Below, in pieces: positions 37,092 to 46,398 of a stretch of 64,000 nucleotides of DNA. The notes under the pieces are model-generated. The model searched no databases. It was not told the DNA's origin and saw only the letters and a list, made by a program, of their open reading frames with translations. Within the stretch, counting starts at the first letter, position 1, and each line of letters starts with the position of its first letter. The stretch spans positions 496,001 to 560,000 of the forward strand of contig OY762508.1 of NCBI GenBank assembly GCA_963665975.1, in the 5' to 3' direction. This DNA comes from G963665975 sp963665975 (GTDB lineage: Bacteria > Bacteroidota > Rhodothermia > Rhodothermales > Bin80). Position numbers and translations under genes: made by a program.

Positions 37092-37310
37092 TCAGTCCGC
37101 CTCACGTTGGTTTATTGTCCAGGGGCGCGTACGCCCCCATTGCGCGCCTCAAAATGCAAAGGGAAAGACGTAAACGCAAACGCTCGTTGCGTACCCGATT
37201 CCCTTGTGATACATGCCCCACAGCCTGTACCTGGTGCCTCGCTTCGTTATGCGAAGCTCAATGTAGGGCAGAAACCTCCAAGAAACATTGCCAAAACCGT
37301 ACATCGTGAG

Positions 37311-38099
37311 TTAGAGGCAGCGCAGTACAGCCTGCACGAGGCGCAGCATCGGCTTTTTTGCACGGTCTCCCGCGGCCAGCACGTCATCGTGCGAAACCTT
37401 CATTGGGCCAAGGCCTGCCGCCTTGTTTGTAATCATCGATACGCCGAGCACACGCATGCCCAGGGCATGCGCGTGCGATACTTCATCAACGGTGCTCATT
37501 CCAATGGCGTCGGCGCCCATTCGGGCGAAGTAGCGAATTTCCGCCTTCGTTTCATAGCACGGCCCGAGCGTCCAGGCATACACTCCGGTGTGCAGTGGAA
37601 ATCCGAAATCGCGTGCATGCTCTGCAACTCGGTGCGCCCAAGCAGCATCATATGGATTGGTGGAAATCGCAATGTCCCGCAGCGGATGGCGAACTGGCGG
37701 CGCAATGTGGCCTTCAATCAGCATCAGCGCGCCAGACGCAAGCTTCTGATGGATGCCTCCCGAACTGTTTGTGATTACGAGCGCCCGCGCTCCGAGCGCA
37801 TGCGCGAGCCGGATCGGAAAACTGACGGTATGGGCGGAGTAGCCTTCGTACCGATGCACCCGGCCCTGAAAAATCAGTACCCTCATCTTCTCCCATTTGC
37901 CAAACACCAAGCGGCCGCTGTGACCTGGCACTGCCGGCAATGGACAGCCCGGGACATCACGGTATTGCAAAACGCGCAGTGGCGCAAATTGCTCGGCAAT
38001 AGCTCCCAGGCCCGAACCCAGCACTACTGCCACATCGACGCTGTCCGGCAGCACGGAACGGACCGTTGCGGCAGCATGAAGGACGGATTGGTCGGGCAT
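37311..38099 (-). CDS. Purine nucleoside phosphorylase (trimeric, type I)
   Basis: This 262-residue enzyme splits purine nucleosides with phosphate for base salvage. Conserved blocks are VVLGSGLGAIAEQF, VPGHSGRLVFG, QGRVHRYEGY and LVITNSSGGIHQKLASGALM. The later YAWTLGPCYETKAEI and DAIGMSTVDEVSHAHALGM (the substrate Glu/Met region) are present, as is the VSMITNKAAGLGP block. Length and motifs fit the trimeric PNP/PunA type rather than the hexameric DeoD. It lies 13 bp from the stop of the AI-2E gene on the same strand. Confidence 0.92.
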   Translation of the reverse strand: MPDQSVLHAAATVRSVLPDSVDVAVVLGSGLGAIAEQFAPLRVLQYRDVPGCPLPAVPGHSGRLVFGKWEKMRVLIFQGRVHRYEGYSAHTVSFPIRLAHALGARALVITNSSGGIHQKLASGALMLIEGHIAPPVRHPLRDIAISTNPYDAAWAHRVAEHARDFGFPLHTGVYAWTLGPCYETKAEIRYFARMGADAIGMSTVDEVSHAHALGMRVLGVSMITNKAAGLGPMKVSHDDVLAAGDRAKKPMLRLVQAVLRCL

Positions 38100-38112
38100 G
38101 CCGCCAGCGCGC

Positions 38113-39534
38113 TCAGCGTGCTATGTGTATGATTCGGTAGTTGCGAATGCTCCAGAACATCTGCTGGAGGGCGACCAGCGCCACCGTCGTAATCGGAATG
38201 GCAACCAACATCCCGAGAATACCTCCCACCTGGGCACCAATGAGTACTACAAACAGAATGACGAGCGGATGCACGCGAGCAGCGCGCGCAAAGATTAGTG
38301 GCTGAAAGACAACGTTATCTGCCAGTTGGGTTATCCCCATGGCTATGAGCACTGGCGCCAGGAGCGACAAATCGCCCGTCTGGGCCACACCCAACAAGGT
38401 GCCCGCCACGAATCCCATCAGCGGCCCAAAATAGGGAATCGTGTTGGCGATGCCGGTGAAAATGCCCACTGCAAGTGCAAATTCCAACCCTGTAATCGTC
38501 AAGAGCCCCGTCGCCACAGTTGCCACAGCGAGGCTTTGCATGAACAATCCCCGGAAATATCGTCCCAGATTCGACTCGATCTTCCCATTCATGGCCAGCG
38601 TCATTTCGAAGTAGCGATTCGGCACGACGCGGTACAGGCTGCGACGGATCTGCGAACCATCCTTCAACAAAAAGAAAGCCACGAAAGGAATCACAATAAT
38701 CGTGTAAAACACTTCCGTGAAAAAGCCGACTACCAGTCCCACAATGCCCGTTAGCCGGTCTGGCAAGAATATCGTGTCAAACGCTCCCACGATTACATCG
38801 GCAAGGAATCCTTCCTTTATCGGAAAGACCTTGGCAAGCTTTGCCTCTACGTCTGTAATCGCATCGACAAACATCACCCGGCGCACGCGCAGCCCCAGCG
38901 CTGGAATGTTTACGCCATTGACCTCTTCGCCCCCGGGCACCACAGATTGTGTGTCTGCATACGTGCTGGCAACCACCACAACGCTCCGCTGCTTGCCATC
39001 TATACCTCGCACCCCAAGGGTTACGATGCCAGTTGGCGACACGCCTTCCAACTCGGCCTCCAATCGCTCTATCGTGTGAACATCCTGATTGTTTACGGTC
39101 TGGATTACCTCCCCAGCAAGCAGTGTCCCCAAAATGTTCGCCTGACCTGCCATGACCTCCTCCACCTGCAAAGAGGTCAGGCGGGCAACCTGCCCGGACA
39201 GCAAGGTGATATGCCGGGCCGCCAGGGGAAACAGCAACGTCATCAAGATGCTGGTGCCCCCGAAAAAGAGCACGAATGCGACAAAAATGGCAGGGATCCG
39301 CCCAACCACTACGCGCTGGATATGGTCTACCACGGGTCGCAACAAATAGGCGACCAGCACTCCCAGCACCAGATACAGAATTAATCCGGCAAAATACCAG
39401 AATATCCCCGCAAGGATAGCCGCGACACCCATGCCGAGCAGCAGTCTGACGACACTGTCCACCGGAAACCATCCGGAGGTAGGTACGTCGCCGGAGAGAC
39501 TAGGGCGAGGCCGCGGGCCGGATTCATGCATCAT
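38113..39534 (-). CDS. AI-2E/PerM-family membrane protein with a PDZ-like insert
   Basis: This 473-residue polytopic protein of the AI-2E/PerM (DUF20) family has helices near residues 28-65, 80-105 and then a cluster from about 250 to 470. The late MFWSIRNY stretch and the IPYFGPLMGFVAGTLLGVAQ block are typical. The large soluble loop between the third and fourth helices contains a segment at about 140-190 (GEVIQTVNNQDVHTIERLEA, VSPTGIVTLGVRGIDGKQRS) resembling a PDZ core. Roles proposed for the family include quorum-signal export and Na/H antiport, none proven here. ATG 39534 is used, since longer starts (39561) would overlap recX by 38 bp. Confidence 0.8.
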   Translation of the reverse strand: MMHESGPRPRPSLSGDVPTSGWFPVDSVVRLLLGMGVAAILAGIFWYFAGLILYLVLGVLVAYLLRPVVDHIQRVVVGRIPAIFVAFVLFFGGTSILMTLLFPLAARHITLLSGQVARLTSLQVEEVMAGQANILGTLLAGEVIQTVNNQDVHTIERLEAELEGVSPTGIVTLGVRGIDGKQRSVVVVASTYADTQSVVPGGEEVNGVNIPALGLRVRRVMFVDAITDVEAKLAKVFPIKEGFLADVIVGAFDTIFLPDRLTGIVGLVVGFFTEVFYTIIVIPFVAFFLLKDGSQIRRSLYRVVPNRYFEMTLAMNGKIESNLGRYFRGLFMQSLAVATVATGLLTITGLEFALAVGIFTGIANTIPYFGPLMGFVAGTLLGVAQTGDLSLLAPVLIAMGITQLADNVVFQPLIFARAARVHPLVILFVVLIGAQVGGILGMLVAIPITTVALVALQQMFWSIRNYRIIHIAR

Positions 39535-40165
39535 GCTGATGTCCCCATTGATCAATGACAAGACGCGCCACGTCGGCGCTATAGCCGCGCAGCCTCAGGT
39601 AGTCCATGAGTTTCTTCATACGTAAGCGTGTTGACGGTTCCTGTAGCAAACGCTGCCCGCGTTTTTGGATCAATCGGCTGGCGCCATCCATGATGTCCTC
39701 ATATGACAGCTGCGCCAGCGCACTGTCTATGAACTCGGTGGCTACGCCGCGACGGCAGAGCTCCGCACGGAGGCGTCGGGGTCCCAATCCCCGATTGCGA
39801 AAGCGCGCAGTAACATAGCGCTCCGCATATGCGGCGTCGTCCAGATAGCCCTGGGTGCGCAACGTGCTGACTACCTGTGCAATTGCATCCGGGTCGCACC
39901 CTGCGCGCAATAGCTTTTGCTGCGTCTCATGCTCAGTTCGCGGCTTGTGGCCCAAGTACTTCCAGGCCTGGTCATACGCTTTCCGTTCCGCGTCCGCTGC
40001 AAGCACTGCCTGCTGCGTCTCGGTGCTCAGAGCCTGCCCCACGTGCAGTTCATAGCGGACAACCACATCAACATGAGCGCTAAATGCGAATGCCCCATCC
40101 AGGAAAATGCAAATGCGCGCCGGGCTGTTCCTCCCCGGATCCATATGCGTGATCGTACCCGGCAT
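39524..40165 (-). CDS. recX: Regulatory protein RecX
   Basis: This 213-residue protein inhibits or modulates RecA filaments. The three-helix repeats typical of RecX are visible, for example AWKYLGHKPRTEHETQQKLL, GYLDDAAYAERYVTARFRN, GLGPRRLRAELCRRGV and the C-terminal MDYLRLRGYSADVARLVID. No recA is nearby. The gene heads an arrangement recX, AI-2E gene, PNP on the minus strand, overlapping the AI-2E gene by 11 bp with the chosen start. An internal ATG at 40144 is an alternative start. Confidence 0.85.
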   Translation of the reverse strand: MPGTITHMDPGRNSPARICIFLDGAFAFSAHVDVVVRYELHVGQALSTETQQAVLAADAERKAYDQAWKYLGHKPRTEHETQQKLLRAGCDPDAIAQVVSTLRTQGYLDDAAYAERYVTARFRNRGLGPRRLRAELCRRGVATEFIDSALAQLSYEDIMDGASRLIQKRGQRLLQEPSTRLRMKKLMDYLRLRGYSADVARLVIDQWGHQHDA

Positions 40166-40348
40166 AGGGGTCTGACTTTATTCCGTGATCACCAGAGCGG
40201 ATTTTCAATACCCATTTGCGGGGCAGTATAACCAAGACCGTAGAAACTTCTACCCTTCGCTTCCATGGCCTAACGCCCCCAGTGCAAGGGCTGTTACCAC
40301 CCTCCATGCGGGCCGCCGATTGGTGCGGCGCTATTCGATACAACGGTG

Positions 40349-41137
40349 CTAGGAATTTGGTGTCGCGCGAATCGAACCTGTCGAAATCCCGCCATCGACC
40401 AGCAGCGTTTGTCCTGTCACGTAGCGGCTGGCTTCAGACGCCAGAAACACTGCCGCGCCGTCCAGGTCATGAGGCTGGCCGGGTCGACCCAGAGGGATGC
40501 GTTCTATAAGGGTGGTCACCCAGTCTGGATCCTCGTACATCACAGCATTCTGCGCAGTCTTGAACCATCCGGGAGCCAGGCAATTCACCGTAACACCGTG
40601 TGCGCCCCAATCATCGGCGAGCGACATGGTAAGCTGCTTTACGCCACCGCGACTGGCACAGTAGGGCCCGAGCCCGGCGTAGCCGGCCACACATGTTACC
40701 GACCCGATATTGATGATGCGCCCGTATCCTGCGCGAATCATATGCCGAGCTACGGCCTGTGCGACAAAAAAGGTGCCGCGCAAATTAGTGTCCAGAACCG
40801 TATTCCAGTCTTCCCACGTCACTTCCAGCGCGGGCTTCCGCACATTGCATCCGGCGTTGTTGACCAGAATGTCGATGCGGCCGTAGTGATCCGCCGCACG
40901 GCACGCCATGGTCGCAATACTGTCCGCGTCGCGCACATCCAATTGCAGTGCGAGCACGCCTCGTCCCAGACCGGTGATTTCGCGTTCAAACTCCCGTAGG
41001 CTAGCGCGGTCGCGGCTCGTGACTACCAGATCGGCGCCGGCGAGGGCAAGCGCGCGACTCATATACTGTCCCAGTCCACGGCTTGCACCTGTGACGATGG
41101 CGACACGGCCCTGGAGATCGAAAAGACTTGGTTTCAT
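40349..41137 (-). CDS. Short-chain dehydrogenase/reductase with Arg in the YxxxK position
   Basis: This 262-residue SDR has the cofactor motif GASRGLG (17-23), NNAG (93-96) and the catalytic serine S146. The active tyrosine motif reads YCASR (Y159-R163), so the usual lysine is arginine. The DNA codon is CGC, with no ambiguity. It resembles 2-deoxygluconate 3-dehydrogenase or gluconate 5-dehydrogenase-like SDRs, but the substrate is unknown. The next plus-strand gene is a TonB receptor, and sugar-acid genes lie beyond 44.7 kb. ATG 41137 matches the family start, and a longer start at 41215 is not supported. Confidence 0.8.
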   Translation of the reverse strand: MKPSLFDLQGRVAIVTGASRGLGQYMSRALALAGADLVVTSRDRASLREFEREITGLGRGVLALQLDVRDADSIATMACRAADHYGRIDILVNNAGCNVRKPALEVTWEDWNTVLDTNLRGTFFVAQAVARHMIRAGYGRIINIGSVTCVAGYAGLGPYCASRGGVKQLTMSLADDWGAHGVTVNCLAPGWFKTAQNAVMYEDPDWVTTLIERIPLGRPGQPHDLDGAAVFLASEASRYVTGQTLLVDGGISTGSIRATPNS

Positions 41138-41618
41138 GGCACTGGCGAGGAAACTGAGATTCGTGATTGATTGGCTCCTATAGTACGTAACCGCAATTTT
41201 CGTTACCCGAACCATGTGTGGTTAGCGGCGAGTCACGAATTCCCGAAAACCCTCTGCACTCTGGGCGTAACATCGGCGGCAAATGAGGCAGACGTCCGGC
41301 CATCGCCGCCATGATCCCCACAATGTGTGTGGTGATGGGAAGTGGAGGAGTGATCAAACTTGAACACGGGGCACGGTTCTCTACCGGATTCTCACCAACC
41401 TTGCCAAATACAATCCTGTGGGTACTTGCCTCCTTTATCTTATCTTCATATTTTGTTTTCCAGTCTTGCCAAAAACTACAGGAACAACAAGGCCAAGAAA
41501 ACTTTCGGGCAACCGCACTTGCGGAAGCCCGTAAGCGTCAGGTGTGCCAGGAAGACATGCAGCTTGTTGCTTAACCACGACCTAGATAACAACCACTCAC
41601 CAAAATCATCGTGATACC
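41138..41618. other. Divergent intergenic region, SDR / TonB receptor
   Basis: About 480 bp without a convincing gene. The part from 41400 to 41480 is AT-rich, with a run TCATATTTTGTT near 41451-41462. This partly resembles the Bacteroidota -7 element, so promoters for one or both genes are likely here. A short plus-strand frame over 41311-41574 has no recognisable features. Confidence 0.35.
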
Positions 41619-44507
41619 ATGCAAAGATTATTGACATTCGCCGTGTGCCTATTGCTTGCACCACTTGCATATGGCCAGGTGACCATCACCGGCACGGTTA
41701 CAGACGCGGAAACAGAGGGACCGTTTCCGGGAGTGACCGTTAGCGTGCTGGGGACGCTTATTGGCACGACAACGGATACGAACGGTGCATATTCGCTCAG
41801 TGTGCCTGCGGTTGGCAACATGCTGGTTTTCCGATTTGTCGGTTACAGCACGCAAGAGCACATAGTGACAGAGGGTATGACGACGCAGGACGTGCGACTG
41901 TTTGAGAGTGTATTGGACCTGGAGGATGTAGTTGTTGTCGGCTCACGACGCTTGCCGCGCCTCGTGAAGGACTCGGCCGTACCCGTGGACGTATTTGGTC
42001 CGCGTGACCTCGCTGCCCAGACCAGCACGGATTTTGACGAAATCCTGCGCACCCAGGTACCCTCCTACAACGTGCAGCGACATGGCATTGATGACGAGGC
42101 GACGCTCGTGCGCCCGATCACGCTGCGCGGGCTTCCCGCGGACAACGTGGTCGTGCTGTTGAACGGCAAGCGCCGCCATCGCTCCGGGTCAATGGCACTG
42201 TTGGCATCCTCGCTCAACACGGGAGCGCAGGGCGCTGATCTCAACATGATTCCGTCTATCGCCATATCCAGGATGGAAGTACTTCGCGATGGTGCATCAG
42301 CCCAGTACGGTGCAGACGCAGTCGCGGGCGTATTCAACATGCAGCTGCGCAACAACAACAGCGGAGTGGTTGTGCGCTTGCAAGCCGGGCAATACGAGGA
42401 GTCCTTTGACGGATACGCGGAGCCCGCTGAAGCCCGAAATTCAGAACAGGCCAATGGCTTCAATACGCTTGCCGCGATCAACGTGGGCCTTCCTCTGACG
42501 CAAAATGGATTTGTAAACCTGAGCATGGAGTACCGGGACGCGAATCCCACGATTCGTAGCGGCCCCCGCAGAGACGAAGGTCTACTTAAGGCGCGTGGGT
42601 ATCCGGTGAGTAATCCGGCGCAGATCTGGGGCAGCCCGGATGTCAGGAATTCCATCGTAACCTTCCTTAATGCCGGCCTTGACATCGGCAGCTCTGCGCA
42701 CGTGTATGCATTCGGCGGATACGGGCAGCGCGAAGCAGAGGGGGGTTTCTACTTCCGCGCCCCGGGCACCGGCAGTGCACGCGGGTCCGTGTTCCGCTTC
42801 GGAAGCGGCGATTCTGCGGTGCGTGCGGTAGCGGACCTGAATGAGGGAGACGACATCGTGTGCAAGGATCTTGCTGATCTGCCGTCTCTGGACTCGGATT
42901 ACGCCGCCGTGCAGAGCTTTATCAGTTCGTATCAGGGCCAGTGCTTCCTGTTTAACGAGCGCTTTCCGGGTGGCTTCACGCCCCGTTTCGGCGCTGATAT
43001 CAGCGACATGAGTGGCACGTTCGGCGTGCGCGGTGGTCAAGACGACGGCTTCCGGTGGGATTTCAGCTTCGGCTACGGCGCCAGCATCCTGGACTATTTC
43101 ATCTTCAACACGGTAAACGCGTCGCTGGGCCCGGCTACACCGGTTTCCTTCAAGCCTCGCGGCTACCGCCAGAGGGACGTGACGGCATCGGCGGCCATGT
43201 CATATCCTGTGGACGTAGGGGTGTTTGCTTCACCGCTTAACATTGCTTGGGGGCTGGAATGGCGCCGCGAGGAATTCGAAACCGTTGCAGGCGATCCTCA
43301 ATCCTATGAGCCGGGACCGTTTTCGGCACAAGGCTTCAGCGTTGGCTCCAACGGTTACCAAGGGCTCAATCCGAAGTTTGCAGGCAAGTGGGACCGGCCC
43401 AACTTTGCAGGATACGTCGACTTTGAAGCCGATGTATCAGAGCGCTGGCTGCTTGGTTTTGCCGCTCGCTACGAGAACTACTACAACGATTTTGGATCCA
43501 CGCTCACAGGCAAGCTCGCGACGCTCTACCGCTGGACGGATCGTGTTCGACTCCGCGGCACACTCTCCACGGGCTTCCGGGCGCCGACACCGGGACAGGC
43601 CAATCTGTGGGCCTTGCAGACCGCACTCAGCGGGACGGGCGACCAGCTGGTGGAAACCGGACAGCTGCCGCCAACCCATCCAATTTCGGCGGCGCTTGGT
43701 GGCACAGAGCTTTCGGAAGAGACGGCCCGCAGCTTCTCGCTGGGAACAGTGATGGATCTCACGCCGGACATGACGCTCACGTTTGACTACTTCAACATCT
43801 TGATGAAGGATCGCATTTCGCTCACGGGCAACATTGCGATCTCCGACGAGATTCAGGCCATCATGAATGAAGAGGATCTCCTGGAAGGTGTGAAGAACCT
43901 GTCAGAGGTCAAGTATTTCTCCAACGACTTCGACACACGCACGAGCGGCATTGATTTGCTGCTTTCGTACGATATCGAGGATGAACATGGCCATGCCACG
44001 GTCGTAACGCTGGCGTGGAATTACACCAAGCAGGCTCTCGTGAGTCACTCCGATCCGACACAGATCAGGGACTTTCTTGGTCGGCAATTGAGAGAGCCCT
44101 TCACCGTGAGTGTGTTGACGCCCCGCCGCCAGGTCGAACTCGAGCAGCATAATCCGCTGCACCGCGTAGTGTTCAGCGGCCGACGCATCTGGGGACCTGT
44201 GCATGGCATGGTGCGCTTAAGCTATTACGATGGCTGGTTCGCATGCCGCAATTTCAGCAACTCGTGTGAATCGGGTGGTGTGAGCGTACTAGACGAGTTC
44301 GATGGACGGGTCATTGCAGATGCGGAAGTAGGCTACCGGTTCTTGGAGAATTACCGGGTGGCCTTAGGTGTCGACAACATCTTGGATACGTACCATCTCG
44401 CCCATCCCGATGAGACGCTGAGTCAGGGGAATGCGCGTGTGGATAGCGCTCCCTGGGATTATAACGGCCGCGCGTACGTGCTGCGCTTTACGGCGGACCT
44501 CTTCTAG
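41619..44507 (+). CDS. Large TonB-dependent receptor
   Basis: This 962-residue outer-membrane receptor has a signal peptide ending AYGQ (about residue 20). Next come a CarboxypepD_reg-like domain (VTITGTVTDAETEGPFPGVT, FRFVGYS), a plug domain (RPITLRGLPADNVVVLLNGK, then SRMEVLRDGASAQYGADAVA) and the barrel, ending in a hydrophobic Phe-terminated strand (RFTADLF). The plug block with SxxYGxDAVAGV fits siderophore or small-molecule receptors more than SusC proteins. No SusD, DUF4249 or TonB gene sits next to it. The SDR operon starting at 44746 is on the same strand, 238 bp downstream. Cargo is unknown. Confidence 0.85.
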   Translation: MQRLLTFAVCLLLAPLAYGQVTITGTVTDAETEGPFPGVTVSVLGTLIGTTTDTNGAYSLSVPAVGNMLVFRFVGYSTQEHIVTEGMTTQDVRLFESVLDLEDVVVVGSRRLPRLVKDSAVPVDVFGPRDLAAQTSTDFDEILRTQVPSYNVQRHGIDDEATLVRPITLRGLPADNVVVLLNGKRRHRSGSMALLASSLNTGAQGADLNMIPSIAISRMEVLRDGASAQYGADAVAGVFNMQLRNNNSGVVVRLQAGQYEESFDGYAEPAEARNSEQANGFNTLAAINVGLPLTQNGFVNLSMEYRDANPTIRSGPRRDEGLLKARGYPVSNPAQIWGSPDVRNSIVTFLNAGLDIGSSAHVYAFGGYGQREAEGGFYFRAPGTGSARGSVFRFGSGDSAVRAVADLNEGDDIVCKDLADLPSLDSDYAAVQSFISSYQGQCFLFNERFPGGFTPRFGADISDMSGTFGVRGGQDDGFRWDFSFGYGASILDYFIFNTVNASLGPATPVSFKPRGYRQRDVTASAAMSYPVDVGVFASPLNIAWGLEWRREEFETVAGDPQSYEPGPFSAQGFSVGSNGYQGLNPKFAGKWDRPNFAGYVDFEADVSERWLLGFAARYENYYNDFGSTLTGKLATLYRWTDRVRLRGTLSTGFRAPTPGQANLWALQTALSGTGDQLVETGQLPPTHPISAALGGTELSEETARSFSLGTVMDLTPDMTLTFDYFNILMKDRISLTGNIAISDEIQAIMNEEDLLEGVKNLSEVKYFSNDFDTRTSGIDLLLSYDIEDEHGHATVVTLAWNYTKQALVSHSDPTQIRDFLGRQLREPFTVSVLTPRRQVELEQHNPLHRVVFSGRRIWGPVHGMVRLSYYDGWFACRNFSNSCESGGVSVLDEFDGRVIADAEVGYRFLENYRVALGVDNILDTYHLAHPDETLSQGNARVDSAPWDYNGRAYVLRFTADLF

Positions 44508-44703
44508 GAGTTTGCGCCGTATCAACTGTACTGCTACCCAAGATGAGGAATCCGTGACAGGTGTTGCCTTGCCTATTTAGAGGTGCTTGGTGGGCCTTAT
44601 CCCTATTATGACTCGCATTTGCACCGATTTTCGGGTTCTGGCGGGGAACAGATACCGATGATTTTCTTCTACGGCGCAGACTCTTAGGAGTCTGCGCCGT
44701 AGA
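44504..44703. repeat. Inverted-repeat element and strong hairpin after the TonB receptor
   Basis: A perfect hairpin at 44668-44703 has two 16-bp arms (TCTACGGCGCAGACTC and its complement) around TTAG. Its right arm also resembles a copy at 44504-44521 (CTAGGAGTTTGCGCCGTA), which matches the inverted right end (44670-44687) at 16 of 18 bases. The left copy includes the stop codon of the TonB receptor. The hairpin has no clear U tract, so a terminator role is uncertain. The roughly 180-bp inverted-repeat-bounded unit could be a small MITE-like insertion. The region 44508-44745 has no gene. Confidence 0.55.
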
Positions 44704-44745
44704 TCGTTTACAAGGGTCCGATCGCTTCCCGTGACATAACTTTTC

Positions 44746-45522
44746 ATGTTCGACCTGACTGGAAAAACGGCCGTTGTAACCGGCGGCGGAAAAGGAATTG
44801 GAGAGGCCGTTTGCCGCGCGTTCGCCGTACATGGAGCAACCGTAAGCATCCTCGACATCGATCCGGCAAGCGCCAACCAGGTCTGTGCCGACCTCCGCAA
44901 GGATGGCCATGAAGCCGAGGCGATCCCGTGTGACGTAGGAAACCAGGATGCGGTGAGCGACGCCATCGCCCGGACCTACGACCGGTTCGGGGCTCTCGAC
45001 ATTCTAGTCAACAATGCGGGCATTGCACATATCGGAACCGCAGAAAGCACGACGGAGGTCGACATGGATCGTATCTTCCGCGTTAATGTGAAGGGCGTGC
45101 ATCATTCAATCCGCGCAGCCATTCCCTTTATGCGGATCGGTAACGGCGGCAGTATCGTGAACGTCGCCTCAATTGCATCAGTCGTGGGGCTTTCGCAACG
45201 ATTTGCCTACAGTATGAGCAAAGGAGCCGTTATCGCGATAACCCGATCTGTGGCCATGGATTATATGAATGCCTCCATACGCTGCAACTGCGTGCTTCCG
45301 GCGCGCGTGCACACCCCTTTTGTGGACGGCTACCTGCGCGAACACTATCCTGGCCAGGAACGCGAGATGTTCGACAGGCTTTCCCGGTCGCAGCCCATCG
45401 GCCGGATGGGACGCCCGGAAGAGGTCGCCACACTGATTCTGTATCTTGCCTCTGACGCCTCCGCATTCCTGACGGGAGCAGCGCTCCCGATTGACGGCGG
45501 CGTATTGTCACTCCACTCATAG
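44746..45522 (+). CDS. Short-chain dehydrogenase/reductase, probable sugar/sugar-acid dehydrogenase
   Basis: This 258-residue classical SDR has GGGKGIGEA near residue 13 (NAD motif) and NNAG at about 89. It also has the catalytic serine in NVASIASVVG and the complete YSMSK. Adjacent genes suggest it oxidises a sugar or sugar acid, for example fucose or the 2-keto-3-deoxy-sugar acid of an L-fuconate-type pathway. That is inference, not visible in the protein. It begins an operon: the FAH hydrolase starts 3 bp after its stop, then comes the permease, then the dehydratase. Confidence 0.85.
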   Translation: MFDLTGKTAVVTGGGKGIGEAVCRAFAVHGATVSILDIDPASANQVCADLRKDGHEAEAIPCDVGNQDAVSDAIARTYDRFGALDILVNNAGIAHIGTAESTTEVDMDRIFRVNVKGVHHSIRAAIPFMRIGNGGSIVNVASIASVVGLSQRFAYSMSKGAVIAITRSVAMDYMNASIRCNCVLPARVHTPFVDGYLREHYPGQEREMFDRLSRSQPIGRMGRPEEVATLILYLASDASAFLTGAALPIDGGVLSLHS

Positions 45523-45525
45523 TCC

Positions 45526-46398
45526 ATGAAACTGATTCGACACGGTTCTCCAGGCACCGAAAAACCGGGCCTGATGCTTCCTGCTGGTGCACGTGTCGAC
45601 GCAACCGCGTTTGGCGAAGACTATGATGAAGCATTTTTTGCGTCCGGAGGCCTGGCCCGCCTGGATGCATGGGTGCGCGCGCAAGATTCCCTGCCGCGAG
45701 TGGCCGCCAACGTCCGGCTCGGCCCGCCCATCTGCCGCCCGTCCAAGATGATCTGCGTGGGCCTCAACTACGCCGACCATGCCAGGGAGAGTGGCATGCC
45801 ACCGCCGTCGGAACCCGTGCTGTTCTTCAAGGCTACCTCAGCCATCTGCGGACCCAACGACGATGTGCTCCTGCCCGGAAACAAGACCGACTGGGAAGTA
45901 GAGCTGGCGTTGGTGATTGGCAAGAAGGCCTCAAATGTTTCGGTTCCGGACGCCATCGATCATGTTGCCGGGTACGTCCTGCATAACGACTACAGTGAGC
46001 GGGCCTTCCAACTGGAGCGCGGCGGACAGTGGGGCAAGGGCAAGAGCTATGACACGTTCGCACCATTGGGGCCCTGGCTAGCGACAAAGGATGAGATCCC
46101 CGACCCGCACAACCTGGACCTCTGGCTGAGCGTGAACGGCGAATTGACGCAGCGCAGTAATACCCGGGAGTTCATCTTCGACATTCCCACGGTGGTGAGC
46201 TATATCAGCACATTCATGACGCTCTTGCCGGGGGATGTGATTTCTACCGGAACACCGGCTGGCGTTGGGCTCGGCTGTACGCCGCCGCGGTACCTGAAAC
46301 CCGGCGATGTGGTGCAGCTCGAAATCGAGGGCCTGGGCATGTCGCAGCAGGTGGCCACAGTGCCCGGTGCCCGACCTATATCTCCTTCCTTGACATGA
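45526..46398 (+). CDS. Fumarylacetoacetate hydrolase-family protein
   Basis: This 290-residue FAH-type enzyme carries ICVGLNYADHARESG, LFFKATSAICGPND, and DWEVELALVIGKKA, whose acidic residues would bind a divalent metal. The later VAGYVLHNDYSERAFQLERG and GDVISTGTPAGVGLG blocks are conserved too. In sugar-acid pathways such enzymes split 2,4-diketo-3-deoxy sugar acids (for example 2,4-diketo-3-deoxy-L-fuconate) to pyruvate and lactate or glycolate. Other FAH members act on unrelated acyl compounds. The position between an SDR and a GntP permease supports the sugar-acid role. Its stop overlaps the permease start by 4 bp. Confidence 0.85.
   Translation: MKLIRHGSPGTEKPGLMLPAGARVDATAFGEDYDEAFFASGGLARLDAWVRAQDSLPRVAANVRLGPPICRPSKMICVGLNYADHARESGMPPPSEPVLFFKATSAICGPNDDVLLPGNKTDWEVELALVIGKKASNVSVPDAIDHVAGYVLHNDYSERAFQLERGGQWGKGKSYDTFAPLGPWLATKDEIPDPHNLDLWLSVNGELTQRSNTREFIFDIPTVVSYISTFMTLLPGDVISTGTPAGVGLGCTPPRYLKPGDVVQLEIEGLGMSQQVATVPGARPISPSLT

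Noticed and set aside
37122..37137. A GC-rich hairpin upstream of the PUR gene (GGGGCG/CGCCCC).
   Set aside because: Short, without a U tract, and located in a likely promoter region. Not called a terminator.
41311..41574. A plus-strand frame of 87 codons before the large TonB receptor.
   Set aside because: Composition is not protein-like and it ends just ahead of a real signal-peptide start.
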